Below are positions 55,684 to 64,000 of a stretch of 64,000 nucleotides of DNA, piece after piece; position 1 is the first letter of the stretch, and every line of letters begins with the position of its first letter. This DNA comes from Larix kaempferi (lineage: Eukaryota; Streptophyta; Pinopsida; Pinales; Pinaceae). The position numbers were made by a program, and so were the translations under genes. The notes below the pieces were generated by a model. That model worked only from the letters and a program-made list of their open reading frames with translations, did no database searches and was not told the DNA's origin. The stretch is from positions 1,299,501 through 1,363,500 of the forward strand of contig BSBM01000646.1 of the NCBI GenBank assembly GCA_027924585.1. Direction: 5' to 3'.

Positions 55684-57740
55684 TTTGGTTTGAACTTTAG
55701 ATCTCTAGTTTTGCCCTTAAATTTTAGTTTTTATGAGTTTTTAACCTTTAGATCCATAGATCTACCATCTTAGACAGCAGATCCATTGCTGTTCTAAGAT
55801 TTGGCCCCATAAACAGCCCGAAATTTTCAATTTTCGGGTTCGTTTCTCGGTTTCCGTGCACGGCTTCCGCCTCGCGGCTTTTTGCCAGACAGTCGCGCGG
55901 TCCATCGCGACTTTTCTGCGTTTTTTCCGCGCGGTCCATCGCGGCCTTTTTCCAGACAGTCGCGCGGTCCATCGCGACTTTTCTGTGTTTTTCCGCGCTG
56001 CACACCGCGTCTTCGCGGCCTATTTCCGCGCTGTCCATCGCGACTGTGCGCCCAAAACCCGCGCGGTCCATCGCGACTGTGCGCCCAAAACCCGCGCGGT
56101 CCATCGCGACTGTGCGTCCAAAACCCGCGCGGTCCATCGCGACTGTGCGGCCAAAACCCGCGCGGTCCATCGCGACTGTTCGTCCAAAACCCGCGCGGCT
56201 GAATTTTTCATTCGGCCATCCCGATTTTGAAAAATATTTTTTACTGTACCTTCTGCCCATAGCACATTTTTTACAGTATTAAATTCTGCATATTTTACAT
56301 CTTTGAAATTTTTTTTTACTATTTAAAAGTGCATACCTAGAAATCTTTTTAAAAATTTTCAAGAAAGTGAAAGAAAGACTCATTTTGCATTTTCATCTAG
56401 ATTCAAGTTTTTTCTTGTTTACTTCTTTAGAATCTTGCCCTTAGCAATTTTTCTTGAAACGAAGAAATCCATTTATTTCTTTTAAAAAGGAGTTTATTAT
56501 TTGCTTTCATAAATCCAAGAAATCCTTTATTTTTTGAGTTATTTTTTGAAAAGCATATTAATTCCTTTTAGTGAAAAAGTCTGAAATATTTGCTTTGTAT
56601 TTTCGAAAAGTCCTTTATTTTTTGAAAATTTTCCGTAAAGCATTTAATTTTTTCAAGTTCAGTTTACAACACCTCACGTGCACTCACACGATCACTTAAT
56701 TGAACTAAGACTTAAAACGTACCCTAAATTGAACACACTCTTAACCCCACTTGGGGAAACACTAAAAGAATTCTTGTAGCTAGGTAGTATTGGGGGGATA
56801 GGTGTTCCAATAACACCCCTCAGTTCATACATCTGAGACATAGAAGTTGTCCAATTAGGGAGCTAAAATCTCTTAGTACTTTTTGGCGCGGTCACAACCG
56901 GTTTGTGGGAAGGCCTCTCCCTTAGGAGGGTTGAAGTCGCGAGGATGGTTCCGGAAGCCTGAGTGGGATACCGAAACCCATTCAGTAACCGAAGGGCTAC
57001 CATTCGCAGTTCTCGGGATATCCCTGTATTGGGATATTGCGATCAAAGGACCAAACGGCAGATTTACCTTTTCTCGACGCGTCATGAACGGAGTATCCTA
57101 GTAGCCTGTCTTTTTAGGATTGATTACCCGGTGTCCCTCCCGGTAGGGGGATATCTAGCCGTTGTCTCAACATTCATATTGTCTGACTTGGATTTCATCA
57201 CCTTGCAGAGGATATCGTCTGTTTGAGTCACAATACTTTTAGATTAGGTGTTCGCATGATCTTTACCACCTTTTGAGTCTAGTTACACCTATTTTTTCTA
57301 GGAGCCGCTTGCATGTTGGTATTCTGACCGGTTGTTGCATTCCTCCACTTATTGTAGCACAGCTGCTAGGATAAGTGCATTTTTTGAGGATTGATTTTTT
57401 GGCCTGTGAGCCTTATTTTTTCACTCCCCTTCTTGCACCCTTGGTTGCATTAGGGTTTTGAGTCTTATACATATATATCACCACCTGATACTTAAAACAA
57501 TTTTTTACATCAAAAAAACATATTCTCACCATTGAGAATTCTAGACGTTCTCGTCGTCTACGGGGCGAGCTCCCAGAGTTTAGTCCACTTGGCTCTCCAC
57601 GTCACGGACGCAGAGCATTATCCCTTGATTCGACACATCGTCAATCAATTAGACAGTCATCCGATTCTGACATACCCCACTTCACCTTTGATTTGGAGGT
57701 AGAATCCGAAAATCCCACAGAGTTACCACCAACCACAATT
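55684..57740 (+). other. family G leader
   Basis: About 2 kb without a recognisable protein before the first ATG of gag. It holds a GC-rich tandem array (55850-56200), a T-rich stretch (56270-56660), and a structured-looking region (56880-57160) with GATATCCCTG and GGGATATTGCG words. The gag frame itself is open back to a TGA at 57486, so initiation from a non-AUG codon or a spliced upstream start cannot be excluded. Confidence 0.6.
55860..56200. repeat. CpG-rich 33-bp tandem array
   Basis: Five near-perfect 33-bp units (CGCGCGGTCCATCGCGACTG then TGCGCCCAAAACC) at about 56030-56200, preceded by degenerate relatives with TTTTTCTGCG or TTTTTCCAGACAG spacers. Each unit has about six CpG sites. 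Multiples of three keep five overlapping ORFs open on both strands; none is credible. Confidence 0.9.
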
Positions 57741-59963
57741 ATGTCTGGAACACCAGTTGATCCACTATATACATTAACCATAGGTCAGACATCCGCAGAC
57801 CCTTCTGCGGGAGTACCATCAACGGCAACAGCCACCCCCTTGGGTATGCCCAATATGGGTAACACTCCACATTCAGGAATGCCTAGCACAGGACCACCAC
57901 CTGTCATGGGCATGCCCAACATGGGGGTCATACCCCCTTCGGTTTCCACCAACCCTATCCCAGGAATCCCTAGTGCGAACCCTAACCCAAGTGTAACTCC
58001 TGTTGCACTTGGGAATGCTATCCCAGGAATCCCTAGTGAGATTCCTAACCCAAGTGTAACTCATGTTGCACTTGGCAGTGCTATACCAGGGATCCCTAGT
58101 GCGATTCCTAACCCAAGTGTAACCCAAGTTGCACTTGGAAGCGCTAACCCATATCAGGCCACACCTTTTGGAGGGCACATACCCTCCATACCTAGCATAC
58201 CTATGGGCACTACTGGACCCCTACACCATACCACAATGGCTAGGCAGGTCCCGGTTCCGGTCACCACATCCGCTAGTCTACCATACATGGCAAGTCTCAA
58301 CCTGCCAGATTTAGCTAGGCTCACAAATGACCCCATCAGGCATGATCCTGCTTGGCCCCATATGCCCACTAAGCTTCCCTCTGACATCCCTAAGTTTGAG
58401 GGTAAAGCCGGAGAAGACCCCCAAAATCACATCATGTCATTCCATCTATGGTGTTCCTCCAACTCCATAGTGGATGACTCAATCCGCCTACGGCTTTTAC
58501 AACGCACCTTCACTGGCTCCGTAGCCAAATGGTATATCGAGCAACCCCATGGGACGCATTCCACATTTACCTCCCTTGCCTCGACCTTTCTACAATTCTT
58601 CCAGCTACCTGTCCGCTACGATGCGGGCGTCGAGATCCTACTGTCTTGCAGACAGAACACGGCCACGCATATCACTGACCATATTCATGATTGGCGTCGG
58701 CGTCGAAGCCTATGCAAGATCAAATTAGACGACCGAATCTTTTTAGACTGGTTCCTCAAATCCCTCCTTCCTCTCATTGCGAAGGATGTAGCGTCTGAAA
58801 GACCCCAGTCGGAGGAGGAGGCCATCCTTAAGGCCCAACAGTTTGATCTTATCTATTCCCAGTCAGGTTACCTATACACGATCATACCTGACGCCCCACG
58901 AGGTGACTCTGCACGCGGTGACACACCGGGGGCATCACATGCCGCTGATGGCATTATTGGCCAAATTACATCGCAAGCAAAACCTTTCAGTATGGTGAGT
59001 ACCATGCCCGCCCCAGACCTTTCTAGGGCTACATCTAGTTCCGGGGCAACAACTTCTTATGCTCCAACAAACCAGACCCATCACGTTCATGGACCCTCTT
59101 GTCCACAACATTGTTATGGCCAAGCGCCATCAGCATATGTACCCCCTACATACTATGCTCAACCTACGGTACAAAACCCCATGCAGTTCCAACAACAGCC
59201 CATGCATTACCCACAACCGGTTGCACCGGCTAACCTCACACCTCCACCAGCTCAGGGGTACCAACAACCCCAGCAGGCAACTGGACCACCTCCAGCTCCA
59301 CCTGCGTACTATCCACCGCAACCTGCTCCCGCACCTGCGGCTCCTCAGAATCCCCCCAATGCTCAAGGGCATGTGTACGCACAACAACATCAGCCCCAAT
59401 ACCAAAATAACCAACGCAACCAGGGTGGGCAACCAAACCGCGGAAGAGGACGCAACCGTGGAAACAATCAAAACCGTAACCAAGCTCCACAACCTACCCA
59501 TCCTCCGCAAGAAAATAACGCGGTGCCCGCTCATCAGAATCCTGATCGGCCACCTAAGCAACCCAAAAATGCTAATTTACGAACAAACCATCCTTGTTCC
59601 ATTTGCGGTGTCTATGGCCACTATACCCACGCTTGCCCACATCTCGAGCGAGCTCGACAACTATGGACAAATGACGCCCATCGTCAAGGGCAGGCGGCTC
59701 CTCAGCCACCACCCAACCCCCCACCACCTCCACAACAACCTTTGGTACTACAAAACCCTTTTCCAACACAAGGAGTGGTGAACACTCAGCCGTTAGCCCC
59801 CCCACAGGGCAACGTGCAACCACAACAAATTACCTACGCAGCTCCTGACCAACCCATGTTTGATTCAGGCACCCACCACTTATTGATGATGTCCACTGCC
59901 GACGTCAATATCCAAACCCGTCGAAACCAATACGGACCGACTGCTGAAGCCCCCCCCCGCTGA
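57741..59963 (+). CDS. family G gag
   Basis: First in-frame ATG is 57741 (MSGTPVDPLYTL); the frame is open from 57489. Parts in order: a Pro/Gly-rich N-terminus with three 21-residue repeats (IPGIPS, PNPSVT, VALG; 57955-58145), the gag core (LPSDIPKFEGKAGEDPQNHI, then SIRLRLLQRTFTGSVAKWYI, then LPVRYDAGVEILLSCRQNTA, about 58370-58670), a Gln/Pro-rich spacer, a basic RGRGRNRGNNQNRN patch, and a zinc knuckle CSICGVYGHYTHAC at 59595-59636. It would form the particle and bind element RNA. The frame ends at TGA 59961-59963 because of one extra C in a C9 run (59950-59958); the other copy has C8 and reads through. Confidence 0.9.
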   Translation: MSGTPVDPLYTLTIGQTSADPSAGVPSTATATPLGMPNMGNTPHSGMPSTGPPPVMGMPNMGVIPPSVSTNPIPGIPSANPNPSVTPVALGNAIPGIPSEIPNPSVTHVALGSAIPGIPSAIPNPSVTQVALGSANPYQATPFGGHIPSIPSIPMGTTGPLHHTTMARQVPVPVTTSASLPYMASLNLPDLARLTNDPIRHDPAWPHMPTKLPSDIPKFEGKAGEDPQNHIMSFHLWCSSNSIVDDSIRLRLLQRTFTGSVAKWYIEQPHGTHSTFTSLASTFLQFFQLPVRYDAGVEILLSCRQNTATHITDHIHDWRRRRSLCKIKLDDRIFLDWFLKSLLPLIAKDVASERPQSEEEAILKAQQFDLIYSQSGYLYTIIPDAPRGDSARGDTPGASHAADGIIGQITSQAKPFSMVSTMPAPDLSRATSSSGATTSYAPTNQTHHVHGPSCPQHCYGQAPSAYVPPTYYAQPTVQNPMQFQQQPMHYPQPVAPANLTPPPAQGYQQPQQATGPPPAPPAYYPPQPAPAPAAPQNPPNAQGHVYAQQHQPQYQNNQRNQGGQPNRGRGRNRGNNQNRNQAPQPTHPPQENNAVPAHQNPDRPPKQPKNANLRTNHPCSICGVYGHYTHACPHLERARQLWTNDAHRQGQAAPQPPPNPPPPPQQPLVLQNPFPTQGVVNTQPLAPPQGNVQPQQITYAAPDQPMFDSGTHHLLMMSTADVNIQTRRNQYGPTAEAPPR

Positions 59964-62142
59964 AAAGGATACTAGTGCTCATCCCACTGATCAAACATTG
60001 CGTATCCCTCAGGTTCCACTCGACGGCGCTTCTAAAGCACCTCGCTTTCCCCTACGCCGAATCAACAACAACCCCAATGCACGGGCTGCGTCCAACTACA
60101 ACATTGTAGATGACTTAGCTCAATCTCCCGCAGCCATGTCTGCGTTAGAAGTCTTAAAAACCTGTCCTACTCAGCGCAAGACTTTACTTTCCGCCATTGG
60201 GGCGATTGACCCAAATGATTCGAACTTGATGACCTTTGATTTAGACCAATCTGAACCACGGCTGCCTTCTACCATAGCAGTCCAAGTTTCCGTTTCTATT
60301 CGGAATCTTGTCATCCATCGATGTATCATCTACGAGGGTGCCTCCACATGCGTCATGTCCACTTTTTTTTGGCAGAAGTTGGGATCCCCTGCTCTCCAGC
60401 AATCCACCACTGCCTTGTGGGCCTACGACGGCCGGTCAGCTCAACCTCAAGGTTTATTACCCAAGGTACCCGTCCAATTAGGTGGGAAAACTGTGCTCAT
60501 CGACATAGAGGTCATTAACGCCCAGCTCGACTATAACCTTTTACTTGGCCGCAGTTACATGTATGCCATGAAAGCGGTCGCCTCCTCCGTTGTCCGCACC
60601 ATGATGTTCCCCCACGAGGGACGCGTGGTCAAAATTGACCAACTCACCTACTATGATCCCAACGCCCCTCCAGCACCCGAGAATGTTCTTCCCATGATTG
60701 AACAACCCGCTTCTAGTGCAGTTACCTCCTTTGTGTCTTCTGTGGCACCCGGACTTTATTCGGATACACCAATGACCTCTACATTCCAGGCCATTCCACC
60801 ACCGTCACCGGAGACCCAAGTCGCAAACCTCTGTACTCTTTCGCAGAATACGCAAACACCCGGTAGTCAACCACCATTGGTACCGAGTCACATCGGTGTT
60901 ACACCCATCCACACCATCCCCTTTCTATTTCCTCCTTCGGGTGTAGTAAGCGCCCCGGTTATGGCTACCCTTAGTCTACCCGGGCTAACATTGGGATTAC
61001 CCGTGTGGTATATTCCGCCTCCCGTTCGACCACCGACACCAGACGTCATCCTCCAACCGGTACAACCTATTGTTACCACAAATCAGCCTCCTCCTGGTGT
61101 CGCAATCCCTTCGTCGTCAACGACACCTCCTCCTAACCTCAATATCCCTTCGTCGTCAATGAAACCTCCTCCTGGTCTCACGATTGCTTCGACGTCAAAG
61201 GATCCCCCTCTTCTTGCTAAGCCCACTGGGGGCAGAGGTCCACAACCATACACTGCTATACCACCTCCTAAGGCAGTCAAACCCACACCGGTGTTTCGAG
61301 CTCCCCCCAAATGTTCATTATACGATGAGATTGGCCATCCAACTCATCAATGCCCACATTTACCGGCACTCCAAGAGCATATGAATATGTTGGACGATGA
61401 CATCGGCATCCCAGTAGTCAGATTAGAGCCACCTCTACAGACTCGCGACAAATCACTGCGCACTAACCATCCTTGTGCTATATGCAGTGTTTACGGCCAC
61501 TACTCTCACCATTGCCCTGATCTACCAGACTACAGAGCAGCTCTCTACGAGATGAACAATTTGGACCTTGAGACGGCGCCCCCAACAATTGAGGAAATTC
61601 ATCCCCCACCATCTTCCTCCTCGGAAGAAATTAACACCATTTACACGATTTCTACTGGATACCCCTCCGTCCGGTCGACCACTTCCATTGATCCCTTTGA
61701 CACACAGGTTCAACCCTTTCAAATCGACCAGGAAACCACATGTCCACAACATGGGGGCAGGCCCAAAAACTTGCCTACTCATCATCATCGTGATTCTCGT
61801 CGGAGATACTGGGGGCATCCACCCCACAAAGGGAATCCCCCATCATCATATCATCACTTCAGTATGCCACCACAGCCCACAACCTCATGGTATAACACCC
61901 CGCCAGCAGTTGCTCAATGCCCTATTGATCTCTCTCTGAGACAACATCTGCACCACATTGACACCTCTGAGTTAGGGGGCATAATAGATTACCTCGACCC
62001 CGGGATAGGGGGCATGATCAATCATTTTGAACCTTCCCCATCATCTCTATCTCAACACCTCAATGAGCCCATCGTTCAAACCAACACATATGTGATCCAC
62101 AATCACAAACCCCATGCACATAGCATGGGGGCAGGTCATTAA
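59959..62142 (+). CDS. family G protease, extra zinc knuckles and novel tail
   Basis: Continues gag in the next frame after the C9 slip. Contents: NPNARAASNYNIVDDLAQ, protease site IIYEGASTCVMS (catalytic Asp changed to Tyr, TAC at 60331-60333; the minus-strand copy has Asp), LDYNLLLGRSYMYAM, FPHEGRVVKIDQLTY, a long Pro-rich region with a 51-bp repeat (61084-61200), a damaged knuckle CSLYDEIGHPTHQC (61312-61353, second Cys changed to Tyr), an intact knuckle CAICSVYGHYSHHC (61474-61515), then a His/Pro-rich tail ending HAHSMGAGH. Relative to the other copy exactly 411 bp are missing between EINTI and YTISTGYPSV, including the RT-type linker. No RT follows. Confidence 0.88.
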   Translation, partial: AEKDTSAHPTDQTLRIPQVPLDGASKAPRFPLRRINNNPNARAASNYNIVDDLAQSPAAMSALEVLKTCPTQRKTLLSAIGAIDPNDSNLMTFDLDQSEPRLPSTIAVQVSVSIRNLVIHRCIIYEGASTCVMSTFFWQKLGSPALQQSTTALWAYDGRSAQPQGLLPKVPVQLGGKTVLIDIEVINAQLDYNLLLGRSYMYAMKAVASSVVRTMMFPHEGRVVKIDQLTYYDPNAPPAPENVLPMIEQPASSAVTSFVSSVAPGLYSDTPMTSTFQAIPPPSPETQVANLCTLSQNTQTPGSQPPLVPSHIGVTPIHTIPFLFPPSGVVSAPVMATLSLPGLTLGLPVWYIPPPVRPPTPDVILQPVQPIVTTNQPPPGVAIPSSSTTPPPNLNIPSSSMKPPPGLTIASTSKDPPLLAKPTGGRGPQPYTAIPPPKAVKPTPVFRAPPKCSLYDEIGHPTHQCPHLPALQEHMNMLDDDIGIPVVRLEPPLQTRDKSLRTNHPCAICSVYGHYSHHCPDLPDYRAALYEMNNLDLETAPPTIEEIHPPPSSSSEEINTIYTISTGYPSVRSTTSIDPFDTQVQPFQIDQETTCPQHGGRPKNLPTHHHRDSRRRYWGHPPHKGNPPSSYHHFSMPPQPTTSWYNTPPAVAQCPIDLSLRQHLHHIDTSELGGIIDYLDPGIGGMINHFEPSPSSLSQHLNEPIVQTNTYVIHNHKPHAHSMGAGH
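61753..62133 (+). repeat. five dispersed GGGGGCA motifs in the coding tail
   Basis: GGGGGCA occurs at 61753, 61811, 61975, 62008 and 62127. The polypurine tract of this family, seen beside the LTR at 15109-15116, is AGGGGGCA. Confidence 0.85.
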
Positions 62143-62369
62143 CCCTGCTCACTTTTTCATATTCGTGATCTCAACCTTTTTTGAGGTCACGTGTCACTTG
62201 TATATTTGAGTTGATACACATAGTGTTCCCCCCCCCGCGAGTCATCATTTCTCCCCACCACTGCATCATTGGCTTGGTGGGCTCACCTTTATTGGTAGCC
62301 ATTTTTTAACCTAGTTATTTCCTTTAACCATTCCGGAGTCCTTATGACCTCCGTTTTTCACACCATTTG
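62143..62369 (+). other. spacer after the coding frame, no gene
   Basis: Collinear with 17476-17250 of the other copy. It has a C10 run at about 62230-62239 (CCCCCCCCCC then GCGAG). Confidence 0.6.
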
Positions 62370-62840
62370 CACCGCCGGATTCATATTTCCGCGCTCGTGA
62401 TGACGCTTGAGATCATTTCTGGCTCTCACGCCTAGATTTTTCGGGCATTTTTTCCATGCTCCCCTCGTCACCTCGGTTTGCGTGCCACATCGGCCGTTCT
62501 CCATTTTCGACGTGCCTTATATCACCGGATTCAGTTTTCCGCGCTCGTGATGACGCTCGAGATCATTTCTCGCTATCACCTCTAGATTTTTCGGGCATTT
62601 TTCCTTGTGCCCCCCCTCATCGCCTCGGTTTGCGTGCCACATCGGCCGTTCTCCGTTTTCGACGTGCCTTATATCGCCGGATTCAGTTTTTCGCGCTCGT
62701 GATGACGCTCGAGATCATTTCTTGCTCTCACCTCTAGATTTTTCAGGCATTTTTCCTTGTGCCCCCCTCGTCACCTCGGTTTGCGCGCCACATCGGCCGT
62801 TCTCCGTTTTCGACAATCCTTAGGTCACCGGATCCAGTTT
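62370..62840 (+). repeat. four-unit ~151-bp tandem repeat of family G
   Basis: Unit anchors CCGGATTCA or CCGGATCCA at about 62374, 62526, 62677 and 62827. Each unit holds TTCCGCGCTCGTGATGACGC, GAGATCATTTCT, TTTTTCGGGCATTTTT and CGTGCCACATCGGCCGTTCT. Three overlapping ORFs are repeat by-products. The other copy has the same number of units. Confidence 0.88.
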
Positions 62841-62899
62841 TCCGCACTGATGACGATGCTTGAGACCTTTTTTCGCCCTCATCAGTCCATTTTTGTTCG

Positions 62900-63215
62900 G
62901 TATAATTTTATCCCTTTTTTGGGCCGAGCAACCCCTTTTACGAAAAAGGCACTTAGGGAGTTTCTGTTAAGCTCTTTTCTGACTCCTAAAACAATGAAAA
63001 GATCGCCGAGCAATCTTGCTTCCTTTCATGCTCGCTAAACGTATCTGAAAGGGCGTCTACCTGGTATAAGTTTACCCCTTTTCCGGACCTTGTAGACTAA
63101 TTACGAAAAAGGTATACTCTAGTCACATCGGCTAGAAGAGTTCTCCATCCGCATCATTTTATCCTTTTTCGGGCCTTGGAGACTAAACTTACGAAAAAGA
63201 AACACCAACAGAGTC
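62900..63215 (+). repeat. degenerate repeat with TTACGAAAAAG motif
   Basis: Three imperfect blocks combine a TTTATCCCTTTTTTGGGCC or similar word with TTACGAAAAAG (near 62938, 63100 and 63190). They are present in the other copy at 16420-16720. Function unknown. Confidence 0.6.
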
Positions 63216-63242
63216 CACTTACCGTTTTCAGACTCTCTAAAC

Positions 63243-63632
63243 ATGAAAGCAACCATGAGCATGAGCCGTCCTGGGCTCGCAAAATCCACAGGACCGTACC
63301 ATTTTAGAGCACACTTTTATCCCTTCTTGGAGCTCATTAAAACTACGAAGAAGGAATCAATGGTGCCTCTTGGCGCCACGACAGATCACATCTACTCATA
63401 TGGCAGCTTCCCCATTTTGGTCGCCTTTGTTCAGAGTATTCTGCAGTATGTCACTCTAAAACTCCCTCGACAGCTACCATCAGCTTCACCCCCCCCCCCC
63501 AGAGTCAGTACAGACCCTTCAGTCCCTAAAAAAGCTATGATCCCTGCACCTACAAGTCAGTTCCCTATGCTGCCAGGTCAACCATGTCATCATGCTCTGA
63601 ACAAAGGAAGTTTGAGTCTACCCATTTTTTGA
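63243..63632 (+). CDS. conserved anonymous ORF A of family G
   Basis: 129 codons, MKATMSMSRPGL to LSLPIF. Counterpart of 15998-16378 with the same start, stop context and most residues (LELIKTTKKESMVPLGATT). A C11 run near 63489-63499 changes the Pro-rich part. No domain is recognised. Confidence 0.4.
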   Translation: MKATMSMSRPGLAKSTGPYHFRAHFYPFLELIKTTKKESMVPLGATTDHIYSYGSFPILVAFVQSILQYVTLKLPRQLPSASPPPPRVSTDPSVPKKAMIPAPTSQFPMLPGQPCHHALNKGSLSLPIF

Positions 63633-63732
63633 CCCAGTTATTTCCCATTCCCACAAGTATGTCAGTCCTACCATCAGTACTACAACACTTCAGTCTTACA
63701 CCTCGTGCTCCTATCAAGGAAACATCATTGCC

Positions 63733-63960
63733 TTGTTAGTTGCTGGTCTCCCTCTGTCAACGACAACCACATTTATTACAGAGGATATACCTAGAGGTCC
63801 CTATGTCTTGGACTCATCCCCATTTATGATGAGTGCCTACGAATCATTTCGAGAGGAATCCTCAGTGCCTCTCCGAATGGTTGTTTCTCACATGCTCGAC
63901 TTCAACACCTTGATCGCATCGTTGAGACTCGCACAGGGTATTGGTCCGTTCAGTTATTAG
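63733..63960 (+). CDS. conserved anonymous ORF B of family G
   Basis: 75 codons, MLVAGLPLSTTTT to LAQGIGPFSY, the same length as 15670-15897 with a handful of substitutions. The initiating ATG and the stop are kept. No domain is recognised. It lies downstream of ORF A in another frame. Confidence 0.4.
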   Translation: MLVAGLPLSTTTTFITEDIPRGPYVLDSSPFMMSAYESFREESSVPLRMVVSHMLDFNTLIASLRLAQGIGPFSY

Positions 63961-64000
63961 TCGAAGACCCCGGATACCACCTGAATCCTCCACATTTGAG

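Larger units (their letters stand above)
54939..64000 (+). mobile_element. family G element, plus-strand copy (gag-protease only), runs off the window
   Basis: 5' LTR 54939-55666, primer site, a repeat-rich leader, a gag-protease frame (57741-62142), then a 3' region with a four-unit repeat and ORFs A and B. There is no RT, RNase H or integrase. From collinearity with the minus-strand copy (63960 corresponds to 15670, and the 3' LTR there is 15105-14380), the 3' end should lie about 1.25 kb beyond the window, for a total near 10.3 kb. It interrupts the copia element on its left. Confidence 0.9.

Noticed and set aside
55748-56282. Up to 170-codon ORFs over the GC-rich array
   Set aside because: Five ORFs in five frames all follow the 33-bp repeat; such mutual overlap is the mark of a repeat and not of coding.
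59059-59781. 240-codon ORF inside the gag gene in another frame
   Set aside because: Shadow of the gag frame caused by biased Pro/Gln/Thr codons; the gag frame has the family motifs.

Overview
This is a window of repeat-dense plant nuclear DNA, most likely from a flowering plant. The evidence is the families present: Ty1/copia elements with initiator-Met primer sites, Ty3/gypsy elements of Tat-like, chromodomain (Tekay/Del-like) and Athila-like type, a CACTA DNA transposon with a TNP2 gene, and a fragment of the plant gene for UDP-apiose/UDP-xylose synthase. I cannot name the species. I found no intact host gene, no rRNA or tRNA gene and no CRISPR array. Nearly every base I can assign belongs to a transposable element, and the elements are nested in each other.

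Layout. 1-3120: 3' part of a plus-strand copia element (RNase H, a tandem-repeat tail, 3' LTR), inserted into the reverse-transcriptase (RT) gene of a minus-strand Tat-like gypsy element (3121-9632). That gypsy also carries a solo LTR in its protease (4726-5435, TSD TGGCA). 9633-14379: part of a CACTA transposon with one terminal repeat, subterminal repeats, a captured UDP-apiose/xylose synthase exon and TNP2 remnants. 14380-20440: a minus-strand, 5'-truncated gag-protease-only LTR element (called family G here). 20441-21542: LTR pieces, including an Athila-like LTR with its primer site. 21543-25886 and 31764-37953: two same-orientation Tekay-like elements around one LTR region, which is split by a complete copia element (25887-31758, 703-bp LTRs, TSD GTAAT). 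37954-46670: a Tat-like LTR split by a minus-strand, INT/RT-less copia element (38287-45931, TSD AAAAC), which is itself split by a 2.9-kb Athila-like solo LTR (40945-43837). 46671-50208: mostly unresolved, with one LTR candidate. 50209-54938: a minus-strand copia relative of the first element, also with a tandem-repeat tail. 54939-64000: a second, plus-strand copy of family G that runs off the window.

The most interesting system is family G. Two copies in opposite orientation have closely similar LTRs, a GGGGGCA polypurine tract, and one very long gag-protease reading frame. It has one zinc knuckle before the protease and two after it, and then stops where RT should begin. RT, RNase H and integrase are absent from both copies. 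The frame instead runs into a tail that contains five extra copies of the polypurine motif. Downstream, both copies keep a four-unit ~151-bp repeat and two anonymous ORFs. Such an element must borrow RT and integrase from a partner. The Tat-like element at 3121-9632 has homologous gag and protease and shows what an RT-bearing relative looks like, although that copy is itself dead.
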